NCBI GenBank assembly: GCA_016705695.1
Contig: JADJLA010000014.1
Coordinates: 1 to 64,000, forward strand
Origin: Sphingobacteriaceae bacterium
GTDB taxonomy: Bacteria > Bacteroidota > Bacteroidia > B-17B0 > Aurantibacillaceae
DNA length: 64,000 bases
Direction: 5' to 3'
Part shown: positions 8,790 through 17,692 of the stretch, one piece after another
Position numbering within the stretch: position 1 is the stretch's first letter
How the letters are laid out: every line of letters starts with the position of its first letter
Position numbers and translations under genes: made by a program
Notes under the pieces: model-generated
What the model saw: the letters and a program-made list of their open reading frames with translations, nothing else
Databases searched by the model: none
What the model was told of the DNA's origin: nothing

Positions 8790-9578
8790 TTAGTTACCCT
8801 TGAATCCAGCCTTACGTTTTTCTAAGAAAGCACTCACACCTTCTTGGAAATCGCCGGTACCAAAACTTTTACCAAACTCTTCAATTTCTACTTCGTAGCC
8901 ATTGAGTTTAGAATTGTAACCTGCATTGATTACTTTTATTGCAGTTTTAACTGCCGTTGGACTTTTTGTTTGAATTTTTGCAGTGATCTCAAAACACTTA
9001 TTGAGTAATTCATCTTGAGTTGTTACGTAATTTGCAAGTCCCCACTTCAATGCGTCTTGCGCGCCTATCATATCTGCAGTTACGATCATTTCAAACGCTT
9101 TGCCTTTTCCAACCAATTGCGCTAAACGTTGTGTTCCGCCATAACCAGGAATTACACCTAAACTTACTTCAGGCAATCCCATTTTTGCGTTATCACTCAC
9201 CACACGAATATGGCAAGCCATTGCTAATTCTAATCCGCCACCTAATGCAAAACCATTTACAGCAGCAATTACAGGCTTGGTAAAATTCTCAATAAAATTA
9301 AATATCTTAAAATGCCCAATAGAGCTTAGTTGTTTTCCTTGCTCAACCGAATAATTGGCAAACTCAGCAATATCGGCTCCGGCAACAAATGCTTTTTGTC
9401 CGGCACCTGTAATGATAACAGAATTCACTTCTTTCATGTTCTCGGCTTCCACCAAAGTTTCATGAAGGTCTTCAATGGTTTGTTTGTTAAGCGCATTTAA
9501 TTTATCGGGGCGATTAACGGTTATAACAAGTACACCATTTTTTATTTCGGCTAATACTAATTCAGAAGTCATTATCAT
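8790..9578 (-). CDS. Enoyl-CoA hydratase/isomerase (crotonase) family
   Basis: 262 residues with crotonase-fold marks: NRPDKLNALN, the oxyanion-hole segment AFVAGADIAEF, FALGGGLELAMACHIR, and LPEVSLGVIPGYGGTQRL with catalytic Glu in the usual places. It ends in FLEKRKAGFKG, typical of short-chain enoyl-CoA hydratases. It probably hydrates crotonyl- or related enoyl-CoA in beta-oxidation. A second ATG at 9572 is an equally good start. No other fatty-acid genes adjoin it. Confidence 0.87.
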   Translation of the reverse strand: MIMTSELVLAEIKNGVLVITVNRPDKLNALNKQTIEDLHETLVEAENMKEVNSVIITGAGQKAFVAGADIAEFANYSVEQGKQLSSIGHFKIFNFIENFTKPVIAAVNGFALGGGLELAMACHIRVVSDNAKMGLPEVSLGVIPGYGGTQRLAQLVGKGKAFEMIVTADMIGAQDALKWGLANYVTTQDELLNKCFEITAKIQTKSPTAVKTAIKVINAGYNSKLNGYEVEIEEFGKSFGTGDFQEGVSAFLEKRKAGFKGN

Positions 9579-9654
9579 TTTGTAAAATAATTATAGCAAC
9601 AAATATAGGTTTAATAGATTCTAACAAAAGAAAAGTTATAAACCACCGAAACTT

Positions 9655-9818
9655 TGAAAAGATTTTGTTAAAAGAAATTTAAGTTCTTCAAAAAAAAGTT
9701 TTTTGTGGAAAAACCCAAAAATTGGCCCGGTTTTTTTCGGGGACCCCATTTTCCAACCCCCATAAAAAAAAAAAGAAGTATTTAAAAAATCTGCGAAAAA
9801 AAAAAGGGTTTGGCCACA
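9655..9818. other. Homopolymer-rich intergenic stretch, suspected poor consensus
   Basis: Between crotonase and the next gene, the sequence breaks into back-to-back single-base runs (A7, T6, T7, A11, A10 and many doubled or tripled letters). No coding frame, repeat unit or RNA fold explains it. It reads like a low-quality join rather than a genetic element. Confidence 0.5.
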
Positions 9819-10358
9819 CTATTTATCTTTGTATATCACCATATTAATGATCCCTTGACTAGGAGTTGAATTATCACTCAATGTTACAACAAAAGGTTTG
9901 CGTTGCCCTTCATAACAATTGTAAACAACCGCTCCTTGATCCTCAATAGGATTTGGTAATTTATTAGCGTAATAATCTTTTAGATCACAAAACAGATACG
10001 AGCTTAATTCAAGATCGGTGCAATTGATCTGCACATTTATTTCTTCCAAACTATCATTGTGAATTGTATAATCAATTGAATACGTTGTGGTGCTATCGGC
10101 AACATATTCAAAATACAAACGATCTTTTTCGGCTTCAACCGGCTGAACTGTTTCGGTAGTTTTTATATCCGCTACTTTTGCGTTCAATTCTAAACCTCTA
10201 AAAACGCCTTTTTTTGAACGAACAATTTCATCCATCAAGGGATGAAATCCTTCGAAAATGCGTTTCTTTTCTACTACTTCTTCTTTCTTTTCGGTATTAC
10301 ACGCAAAAAAACTTAACAGGAGTAAAAGAGGTAAAAAATATAGGCTTAAACGTTTCAA
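9819..10358 (-). CDS. Predicted lipoprotein, unknown function
   Basis: 179 residues. Signal MKRLSLYFLPLLLLLSFFAC with mature N-terminus CNTEKKEEVVEKK, a charged linker common in outer-membrane lipoproteins. The rest is a small mixed alpha/beta domain with three further Cys. I recognise no family. It starts 21 bases past lysS and may share its transcript. The stop lies directly beside the suspect homopolymer region, so the C-terminus should be treated with caution. Confidence 0.7.
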   Translation of the reverse strand: MKRLSLYFLPLLLLLSFFACNTEKKEEVVEKKRIFEGFHPLMDEIVRSKKGVFRGLELNAKVADIKTTETVQPVEAEKDRLYFEYVADSTTTYSIDYTIHNDSLEEINVQINCTDLELSSYLFCDLKDYYANKLPNPIEDQGAVVYNCYEGQRKPFVVTLSDNSTPSQGIINMVIYKDK

Positions 10359-10379
10359 ATGATTGTTTGTATAAATATA

Positions 10380-11921
10380 CTAAATTTTTTCTGCTTCGGC
10401 GTTTGCGTTTGTTTTTTCGGGACGCATTTGCGGGAAGAATAATACCTCTTGAATGCTACTTTGGTTGGTTAACAGCATCGTAAGTCTGTCTATTCCAATT
10501 CCAATACCCGATGTAGGCGGCATGCCATATTCCAACGAACGTAAAAAATCATGATCAATGAACATGGCTTCATCATCGCCACGTTCTTGCAATTTTAATT
10601 GCTCTTCAAATCGCTCGCGCTGATCTAACGGATCGTTCAACTCGGTATAAGCGTTAGCAATTTCTTTACCATTTACCATCAATTCAAAGCGTTCAACCAA
10701 GCCCGCTTTTGTGCGATGCTTTTTTGTAAGCGGACTCATCTCTACCGGATAATCAATAATGAATGTTGGTTGCACATAATTTGCTTCGCACTTGGCGCCA
10801 AAGATCTCGTCGATCAATTTTCCTTTTCCATAACTTGGCTCTGCATGAATTCCTAATTTTTTACACGCATCGCGCAAACCGGCTTCATCCATTTCAGAAA
10901 TATCAATTCCGGTATGTTCTTTTATAGCATCATACATACTGATGCGTTTAAATGGTGCTTTAAAATCAATTTGTTTATCGCCAACAGTTACAACCGTTGA
11001 CTCATACAGATCGTTTGCCACTTTCTCCAGTAATTTTTCCGTAAAATCCATCATCCAATTATAATCCTTATAAGCCACATAAAATTCCAATACGGTAAAT
11101 TCAGGATTGTGCGTTCTGTCCATTCCTTCGTTACGAAAATCTTTTGCGAATTCGTACACCCCATCAAAACCGCCAACGATCAAACGCTTTAAATATAATT
11201 CATTAGCAATGCGCAAATACAAAGGCATATCTAACGCATTGTGATGCGTAATGAACGGACGCGCTGCCGCACCACCCGGGATGCTTTGTAAAATTGGGGT
11301 TTCAACTTCTAGCAAACCTGCATTATTCAATACTGTGCGAATAGATTGCATGATCTGCGTGCGTTTTTTGAATGTTTCGCGAACCTGTGGATTAATGATG
11401 AGATCAACATAACGCTGACGAAAGCGGAACTCAGGATCGCTTACTTCATCAAATGAATTCCCGGCATCATCTGTTTTTACAATAGGTAATGGACGTAATG
11501 CTTTTGATAATATTTTTAAAGAGGTAACATGTAAAGATATCTCACCTGTTTTTGTGGTGAACACATAACCTTCTACTCCAATGATATCTCCAATATCAAT
11601 TAATTTTTTCCAAACAATATCGTACAGGGTTTTATCTTCTCCCGGGCAAATATCATCTCGGCGAATATAAACTTGAATTCGTCCACTTGAATCTTGGATC
11701 ACCGCAAAACATGCTTTACCCATATCGCGTACACTCATTACGCGACCTGCCATCGAAAGATCCTTATAGTTTAGTTTGTCGCGCTCATAATTTTCCTTAA
11801 TGTCTAAAGCACTTGCATTCACTTTATATTCTTCAGGAGGATAGGCATCAATTCCTAATTTACGGAGTTCGGCAAGCTTCTCTCTTCTCAGTATTTCTTG
11901 TTCACTTAATTCGGGTGTCAT
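10380..11921 (-). CDS. lysS: Lysyl-tRNA synthetase, class II
   Basis: 513 residues. An N-terminal OB-fold anticodon-binding domain (residues about 55-160, MAGRVMSVRDMGKACF) is followed by the class II catalytic core with motif 2 FRNEGMDRTHNPEFT and motif 3 GIGIGIDRLTMLL. It charges tRNA-Lys. The length is normal for bacteria, and the start MTPELSEQEILRREKL is typical. It is probably co-transcribed with the lipoprotein downstream. Confidence 0.96.
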   Translation of the reverse strand: MTPELSEQEILRREKLAELRKLGIDAYPPEEYKVNASALDIKENYERDKLNYKDLSMAGRVMSVRDMGKACFAVIQDSSGRIQVYIRRDDICPGEDKTLYDIVWKKLIDIGDIIGVEGYVFTTKTGEISLHVTSLKILSKALRPLPIVKTDDAGNSFDEVSDPEFRFRQRYVDLIINPQVRETFKKRTQIMQSIRTVLNNAGLLEVETPILQSIPGGAAARPFITHHNALDMPLYLRIANELYLKRLIVGGFDGVYEFAKDFRNEGMDRTHNPEFTVLEFYVAYKDYNWMMDFTEKLLEKVANDLYESTVVTVGDKQIDFKAPFKRISMYDAIKEHTGIDISEMDEAGLRDACKKLGIHAEPSYGKGKLIDEIFGAKCEANYVQPTFIIDYPVEMSPLTKKHRTKAGLVERFELMVNGKEIANAYTELNDPLDQRERFEEQLKLQERGDDEAMFIDHDFLRSLEYGMPPTSGIGIGIDRLTMLLTNQSSIQEVLFFPQMRPEKTNANAEAEKI

Positions 11922-12078
11922 AAAAAAAATTTACATGCAAAAATACATGATTTGAATACATTCGCTTAGCAGGTTTAAGAATTATTGAAAAGTTTAAGTT
12001 TAGATAGGACGTAAAAACAAGGATAATTGTTACATTTACAAATTATTGGTTTACAACCATTTACATTCAAATAGTTCT

Positions 12079-13398
12079 ATGTCCAAACAAAACATTAGTA
12101 TTTTCTGGTTTCGCCGCGATCTAAGATTGGATGATAACGCCGGTTTGTATTTTGCGTTAAAGGAAAATGAGCACGTTTTGCCCATTTTTATTTTTGATAC
12201 CACTATCTTAAATGAGTTGGAAGATAAAAATGATAGGCGTGTTGATTTTATTCGTCAATGTTTAGTTGAAATAGAAAAACAATTGAATGAAATTGGGAGC
12301 AGTTTAAAAATATTCTATTCAAGTCCACTGCAAGCTTTCAAAGAACTAGCTAAAACATATGATCTAAAAAATGTGTATGTTAATACCGATTACGAACCGC
12401 GTGCAAAGGAACGCGATGAAGAAGTAAGAAAATTCTTAGCTGGAATTCATTGCGATCTTAATACATATAAAGACCAAGTGATATTTGAAAAAAATGATGT
12501 TTTAAAAGATGATGGCAAGCCTTACACCATTTTTACACCCTACAGCAGAAAATGGAAAGCTAAACTCACGGAGTCGTCTTACAAATCATTCTCAACCGAA
12601 AAACACTTTGGGAATTTTTTTAAAACAAAAGCATTTGAAATTCCTTCGCTAAAAAAGATAGGATTTGAAAAAACAGATATTGAATTCAAAAAGCCAAGCT
12701 CCATCAATAAAAATTTACTTTTAAAATACAAAGAGCAACGCGATCTTCCTTCGGTTGCCGGCACTAGCAGAATGAGTATGCATTTGCGATTTGGCACCGT
12801 GAGTATTCGCAAATTAGTAAGAACAAGTTTGAACGTGAGCGAAACATGGCTCAACGAATTGATATGGCGCGAATTTTATATGATGATCCTTTGGCATTTT
12901 CCTCATGTGGTAAATGGTGCGTTTAAAAAAGATTACGATTTTATTAAATGGCAGAACAACGAAAAACATTTTGACCTATGGTGCCAAGGCAAAACAGGTT
13001 TTCCAATAGTAGATGCCGGAATACGCGAATTGAACACAACCGGTTTTATGCATAATCGTGTGCGCATGATCGTAAGTAGTTTTTTAATTAAAGATCTGTT
13101 GATCGATTGGAAATGGGGCGAAGCTTATTTTGCAAAAAAATTAAATGATTTTGATCTGAGCGCAAATAATGGCGGTTGGCAATGGGCGGCGAGCAGTGGG
13201 TGTGATGCTGCGCCTTATTTTAGGATTTTTAATCCAACATCGCAGCAAGAAAGATTTGATCCTAACTTTGAATATATAAAAAAATGGGTGCCCGAATTTG
13301 GGACTGAAAAATATCCCGAGCCAATTGTTGATCACAAAGAAGCGCGAGAAAGAACTTTAGCGGTTTATAAAAAAGCGCTGAGTGAAAGAAAAAGTTAG
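12079..13398 (+). CDS. phrB: Deoxyribodipyrimidine photolyase
   Basis: The ATG at 12079 (MSKQNISIFWFRRDLRLDDN) fits the family start better than the earlier in-frame codon. The 439-residue protein has an N-terminal antenna-binding Rossmann domain. The C-terminal FAD-binding domain includes WLNELIWREFYMMILWHFP, the FMHNRVRMIVSSFL segment, and the conserved DLSANNGGWQWAASSGCDA. This class I CPD photolyase/cryptochrome family uses blue light to reverse pyrimidine dimers. It is monocistronic and converges with the next gene. Confidence 0.93.
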   Translation: MSKQNISIFWFRRDLRLDDNAGLYFALKENEHVLPIFIFDTTILNELEDKNDRRVDFIRQCLVEIEKQLNEIGSSLKIFYSSPLQAFKELAKTYDLKNVYVNTDYEPRAKERDEEVRKFLAGIHCDLNTYKDQVIFEKNDVLKDDGKPYTIFTPYSRKWKAKLTESSYKSFSTEKHFGNFFKTKAFEIPSLKKIGFEKTDIEFKKPSSINKNLLLKYKEQRDLPSVAGTSRMSMHLRFGTVSIRKLVRTSLNVSETWLNELIWREFYMMILWHFPHVVNGAFKKDYDFIKWQNNEKHFDLWCQGKTGFPIVDAGIRELNTTGFMHNRVRMIVSSFLIKDLLIDWKWGEAYFAKKLNDFDLSANNGGWQWAASSGCDAAPYFRIFNPTSQQERFDPNFEYIKKWVPEFGTEKYPEPIVDHKEARERTLAVYKKALSERKS

Positions 13399-13402
13399 AT
13401 CT

Positions 13403-13915
13403 CTATTTGAACCAACCACTATACATTAAATAATTATTGGCAATACGATCTATCTCACCGCTAATTAATTCTTGCGAAATATCTTTTACTTTTTTGGCCG
13501 GTACGCCTGCAAAGATACAACCGCTTGGAACTTTTGTTCCTTCCGTTACTACAGCACCGGCAGCAATAATGGTATTACTTCCAATTTCAACATTATCCAT
13601 TACAATAGCGCCCATACCAATGAGTACATTATCATGCACTGTACATCCATGAACAATGGCATTATGACCCACCGAAACATTATTGCCTAAATGCACTTTT
13701 GTTTTTTGATAGGTGCAATGCAACACTGCGCCATCTTGTATATTCACTTTATTTCCAATGCGAATACTATTTACATCGCCTCGAACAACTGCATTGAACC
13801 AAACGCTGCAATCATCTCCCATTATAACATCGCCACAAATTGTTGCGTTAGGTGCCAAAAAACAATTATCACCCCATTGAGGATTTATATCTTTTACTGA
13901 AAGTATGAGTGCCAT
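13403..13915 (-). CDS. Gamma-carbonic anhydrase family protein
   Basis: 170 residues of left-handed parallel beta-helix hexapeptide repeats. His residues in LHCTY and VGHNAIVHGC sit at the three metal-ligand positions of the gamma class, and WFNAVVRGD is a family hallmark. Many members of this YrdA/PaaY-like group have weak or unproven anhydrase activity, so catalysis is an inference. It stops four bases from the photolyase stop. Confidence 0.87.
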   Translation of the reverse strand: MALILSVKDINPQWGDNCFLAPNATICGDVIMGDDCSVWFNAVVRGDVNSIRIGNKVNIQDGAVLHCTYQKTKVHLGNNVSVGHNAIVHGCTVHDNVLIGMGAIVMDNVEIGSNTIIAAGAVVTEGTKVPSGCIFAGVPAKKVKDISQELISGEIDRIANNYLMYSGWFK

Positions 13916-14121
13916 AAAATTTATTTTAGTGTAAAACTAAGAAAGTATTTTTAGCATTAAACTTATATGTTCTAAAATTAATTTAGATGAATTGGTCTTA
14001 TTTTGTCCTATAAATGAGCTAATTAGTCGAAAACTAACAGGGATTAATATGCACAATTGGGTGTTAAGATTGCTTTTGCCTTTGTGATGGCTTATTTTCA
14101 TGAGTATAAAAAAAATAAAAA

Positions 14122-17100
14122 ATGAGATCAATTTACACTACGCTGGTTTTACTTGCATTGTTTACGTTTTCAAACGCTCAAAATTGGGCCGAAATGATGC
14201 AACGTCCTGATGCTAATTTTTATCAAGTTCAGGCCGAATTTAATCAGTATTGGCAAAATAAAGACATTAACGAAAAAGGAAAAGGATATAAAGCATTTAA
14301 ACGCTGGGAACATTTTGTTGAGAGACGTTGTTACCCAAGTGGTGATCTTTCGCAATTAAATTTAACTGCAAAAAATTACCAAGAGTGGTTAGAAAATAAC
14401 AGCAGTAATATTTATCAAAGCGCAAACAACCAAGGTAAATTTAGCAGCTCTAGCGCTATAATGGCCTCAAGTACTTGGACAGCAATTGGACCAATGGGTC
14501 CTATTAGCGGAAATGCGGGCGGACAACTTTTAAAATCGGGCCGTATCAATTTCGTTTCTATTTCTCCTACTAATTCGAATGTTTTATTTGTTGGCGCGCC
14601 TTGTGGTGGTTTATGGAAATCGACTAATGGTGGAACAAGTTGGACAACAAATACTGATAATTTACCTATTACCGGATTTGGAGATCATGCATTTGATCCT
14701 ACAAATACAAACGTTATGTATGCCTCTACCGGCGATAGTGATACAGGCGATTCAAATTGTACAGGCGTATACAAATCAACTGATGGAGGTAACACCTGGA
14801 TCCTTACAAGTTTAACTTTTCCGATTACAAGCGGTGTACATATACGTCGACTGATCGTTAACCCAACAAATCCATTAATTGTAATGGCGGTTGGCACTAT
14901 GGGAATTCGTAGATCAACTGATGGAGGAACAACTTGGACATCGATTAGTACAACAAATACTTACGATATTGAATTTAAGCCCGGCGATGCAAATACAGTT
15001 TATGCTGCAGGTTCAACTTTTAGAAGATCAACTGACGGTGGTGTAACTTGGACTACAATAACCGGAGTTCCTGCATCAGGAACATCAAATCGTTTAGCAA
15101 TTGCTGTTACACCGGCCAACGCAAATTTCGTTTACGTTCTTGCATCAAATAGCGCAAACAATGGATTTCTTGGTTTTTTACAATCAACAAATTCTGGAGT
15201 TTCATTTAGCAACATTACTACGACTTTAAATCTAATGGGTTATTCTAACACCGGAAATGATACCAACGGACAAGGCTGGTACGACCTTTGTATTGCTGCA
15301 TCGCCAACAAATGCAACTGAAGTTGTGGTTGGTGGAGTAAATATTTGGCGCACAACAAACGCCGGTGCAAGTTGGGCAATTTATGGGCATTGGGTTGGAA
15401 CCGGCGCTCCATTTGTTCATGCTGATCAACACGATCTTGAATACGCTTCTAATGGAACTTTATTCAATTCGAATGATGGAACGGTTTATCGTAGAACTGC
15501 AACAACATGGCAAGAAATTTCCGGCACAATGAATATTTCTCAGATATACAAAATTGGTTTATCTGGCCAAACCGCAAATACTTGGATCACCGGCCATCAA
15601 GATAACGGAACCAGTAGTTGGAATGGCACTACATACACAGCAAGATTAGGTGGTGATGGCATGGATTGTTTTATTGATAGAACAAATAACAATAACATGT
15701 ATGGTGAATATCAAAATGGTTCTTTTCAAAGATCAACAAATGGTGGTTTAAGTTGGTCGGGTTGTACAACGGGAATGTCGGGCGGAACAAATTGGGTAAC
15801 CATTTGGAAACAAGATCCAACAGTTTCTACACGTTTATATGCCGGACGACAAGATATGTTTGTTTCAAATAACTCCGCAACAAGTTGGACCATACTAGCA
15901 GCAATGCCTGCAACAGGGGCTATACGTGAGTTTGCAATTGCACCAAGTAACAATCAAGTGATCTATGTTTTAAAGACTGCGGGGATATATAAAACTATTA
16001 ATGGTGGAACAAGCTGGACGACATTAACACTTCCTACTGGATTTACTTCACCTGAGTTTGTGTGTATAAGCCCAACTGATGCAAATAAAGTTTGGTTCGT
16101 ATGCGGTAATTATTCAGCGGGGAATAAAGTTTTCTATTCTTCGAATGGCGGTACAACCTGGACCAATTGGAGTTCTAATTTGCCAAATATACCCGGTAAC
16201 AGTTTAGTTTACGAAACAGGTTCGAGCGATCGTATTTATGTTGGAATGGATGCAGGGGTTTATTATCGCGATCCTTCAACTCCAAATTGGACCTTGTATA
16301 ATATTGGTTTACCAAACACACCGGTATCGGATATGGAAACTTCGCCAGCTATGCCTGGAAAAATTGTTGCTGCAACATACGGACGCGGTGTATATGTAGT
16401 GGATTTTGCACCAAGCTCAATGCCTCCTGTAACTTCGTTTGCTTATACAGGGGTATTATGTAGAGGGGTTGCGAAAGTATTTAATGATGTTTCAACTAAT
16501 GGCCCAAGCAGTTGGAGTTGGAGTGTTACACCATCGGCAGGTGTAACTATTAATACACCGGCGTCGCAAAGTCCAACTATTACATTTGCTAACGCAGGAA
16601 ATTATACGGTGGCTATGACCGCATCTAATACAAGTGGCCCGGGTAATACCTATACAATTGCCGTTACCGTAAATCCTAATCCAACAGTTACCATTGCTTC
16701 ATCGGCCAATACTATTTGTGCTGGATCTCCTGTAACATTTACAGCTAGTGGCGCAAGTACATATGCATGGGCTTGTCCTACTTCTTCAGTTTGTACATAT
16801 TTCCCTGCAAGCACAACTACCTATACATTTATGGGTACAAGTGTAGCAGGATGTACAGGTGTTGGATCACGAAGTGTAGTTGTTCAACCAAGCATTACAG
16901 TAAATACTTCTGCAACAAGTACAACTATTTGCGGACCTCAATCGGTTACATTAAGCGCAACTGGTGCAACATCGTATACTTGGCAACCCGGAAATTTAAC
17001 CGGAAGTTCAATTGTTGTTAGTCCGGCTTCAACAACAAATTATACAGTCACCGGAACAAGTGGTTTGTGTAGCAATTCAAAAATACAAAGTGTTACTGTT

Positions 17101-17574
17101 GGAACTAGTATCGCTGTAAGTGCTGCCGCGTCAAATTCTACAATTTGCGGAACCCAACCAGTAACATTAACAGCTGCAGGCGCTGCAACATATACATGGC
17201 AACCCGGAAATTTAAATGGGAACTCAATTGTTGTAAATCCAAGCTCTAGTACAATATATACTGTAAATGGAACTAGCGGATCATGTAATGGTTCCAACTT
17301 AGTGTCTATTACAGTGAATCAAAACCCAATAGTTTCGGCTACAACATCTAGTTCGTTGATCTGTGCTGGAACAGCGGCTACCATATTTGCTACCGGCGCA
17401 AGCACCTATTCATGGAGCACAGGCCCAACCACATCAAGTATTGTTGTATTCCCGGTATTAAGTACAACTTACGCCGTTACAGGATACAGTAATGGCTGTT
17501 CAACTACATATACTTTAGTTCAAAATGTAGCATGGTGTACAGGCGTGAGCGAATATAATTCAGGCGCGGATTAG
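14122..17574 (+). CDS. Large secreted Asp-box/PKD/Ig-like protein, sorting domain apparently lost
   Basis: 1150 residues. Signal peptide MRSIYTTLVLLALFTFSNA. Residues about 130-760 hold sortilin/BNR-type beta-propeller repeats (recurring STDGGxTW). A PKD-like domain follows (about 770-855), then four Cys-containing Ig-like repeats to the end. Such proteins in this phylum normally end in a type IX secretion sorting domain. Here translation stops at CTGVSEYNSGAD, the point where the neighbour (17693-19108) continues into its sorting domain. A relic of that domain's end is readable in another frame just downstream. Ligand or substrate unknown. Confidence 0.82.
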   Translation: MRSIYTTLVLLALFTFSNAQNWAEMMQRPDANFYQVQAEFNQYWQNKDINEKGKGYKAFKRWEHFVERRCYPSGDLSQLNLTAKNYQEWLENNSSNIYQSANNQGKFSSSSAIMASSTWTAIGPMGPISGNAGGQLLKSGRINFVSISPTNSNVLFVGAPCGGLWKSTNGGTSWTTNTDNLPITGFGDHAFDPTNTNVMYASTGDSDTGDSNCTGVYKSTDGGNTWILTSLTFPITSGVHIRRLIVNPTNPLIVMAVGTMGIRRSTDGGTTWTSISTTNTYDIEFKPGDANTVYAAGSTFRRSTDGGVTWTTITGVPASGTSNRLAIAVTPANANFVYVLASNSANNGFLGFLQSTNSGVSFSNITTTLNLMGYSNTGNDTNGQGWYDLCIAASPTNATEVVVGGVNIWRTTNAGASWAIYGHWVGTGAPFVHADQHDLEYASNGTLFNSNDGTVYRRTATTWQEISGTMNISQIYKIGLSGQTANTWITGHQDNGTSSWNGTTYTARLGGDGMDCFIDRTNNNNMYGEYQNGSFQRSTNGGLSWSGCTTGMSGGTNWVTIWKQDPTVSTRLYAGRQDMFVSNNSATSWTILAAMPATGAIREFAIAPSNNQVIYVLKTAGIYKTINGGTSWTTLTLPTGFTSPEFVCISPTDANKVWFVCGNYSAGNKVFYSSNGGTTWTNWSSNLPNIPGNSLVYETGSSDRIYVGMDAGVYYRDPSTPNWTLYNIGLPNTPVSDMETSPAMPGKIVAATYGRGVYVVDFAPSSMPPVTSFAYTGVLCRGVAKVFNDVSTNGPSSWSWSVTPSAGVTINTPASQSPTITFANAGNYTVAMTASNTSGPGNTYTIAVTVNPNPTVTIASSANTICAGSPVTFTASGASTYAWACPTSSVCTYFPASTTTYTFMGTSVAGCTGVGSRSVVVQPSITVNTSATSTTICGPQSVTLSATGATSYTWQPGNLTGSSIVVSPASTTNYTVTGTSGLCSNSKIQSVTVGTSIAVSAAASNSTICGTQPVTLTAAGAATYTWQPGNLNGNSIVVNPSSSTIYTVNGTSGSCNGSNLVSITVNQNPIVSATTSSSLICAGTAATIFATGASTYSWSTGPTTSSIVVFPVLSTTYAVTGYSNGCSTTYTLVQNVAWCTGVSEYNSGAD
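16700..17540 (+). repeat. Four tandem Ig-like coding repeats
   Basis: Units start near 16711, 16920, 17136 and 17350 (spacing about 209-216 bases). Each encodes a pattern of IC(A/G)...VTxTAxGAxxYxW...SSIVVxPxxxTxYxVxGxS..C. The same module recurs once in the next gene, which indicates local domain duplication. Confidence 0.75.
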
Positions 17575-17615
17575 GTGAGAGCGGAATAAAAACTCTGAGA
17601 GTAGTAAAAGAATAA
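17559..17615 (+). pseudogene. Out-of-frame relic of a type IX sorting-domain tail
   Basis: One frame off from the large secreted gene, bases 17559-17615 read FRRGLGESGIKTLRVVKE then a stop. GIKTLRVVKE has the form of the last strand of a type A sorting domain. The core of such a domain (about 60-70 residues, PNP motif onward) is absent between this tail and the Cys-Ser-Glu junction. An internal deletion or assembly collapse is the simplest reading. Confidence 0.5.
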
Positions 17616-17631
17616 AATAAATATTTAAAAG

Positions 17632-17665
17632 AAAGCCCTCTCGTTACATCGGGAGGGCTTTTTTG
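17632..17665 (+). terminator. Intrinsic terminator
   Basis: A perfect 9-bp stem (AAAGCCCTC 17632-17640 with GAGGGCTTT 17653-17661) is followed by a T-run, downstream of the large secreted gene. Confidence 0.85.
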
Positions 17666-17692
17666 TTTTATATTAGTATCATAATTGATCAC

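Noticed and set aside
17559..17615. Separate small gene downstream of the large secreted protein
   Set aside because: No start codon or independent signals; it fits better as a relic of a sorting-domain end.
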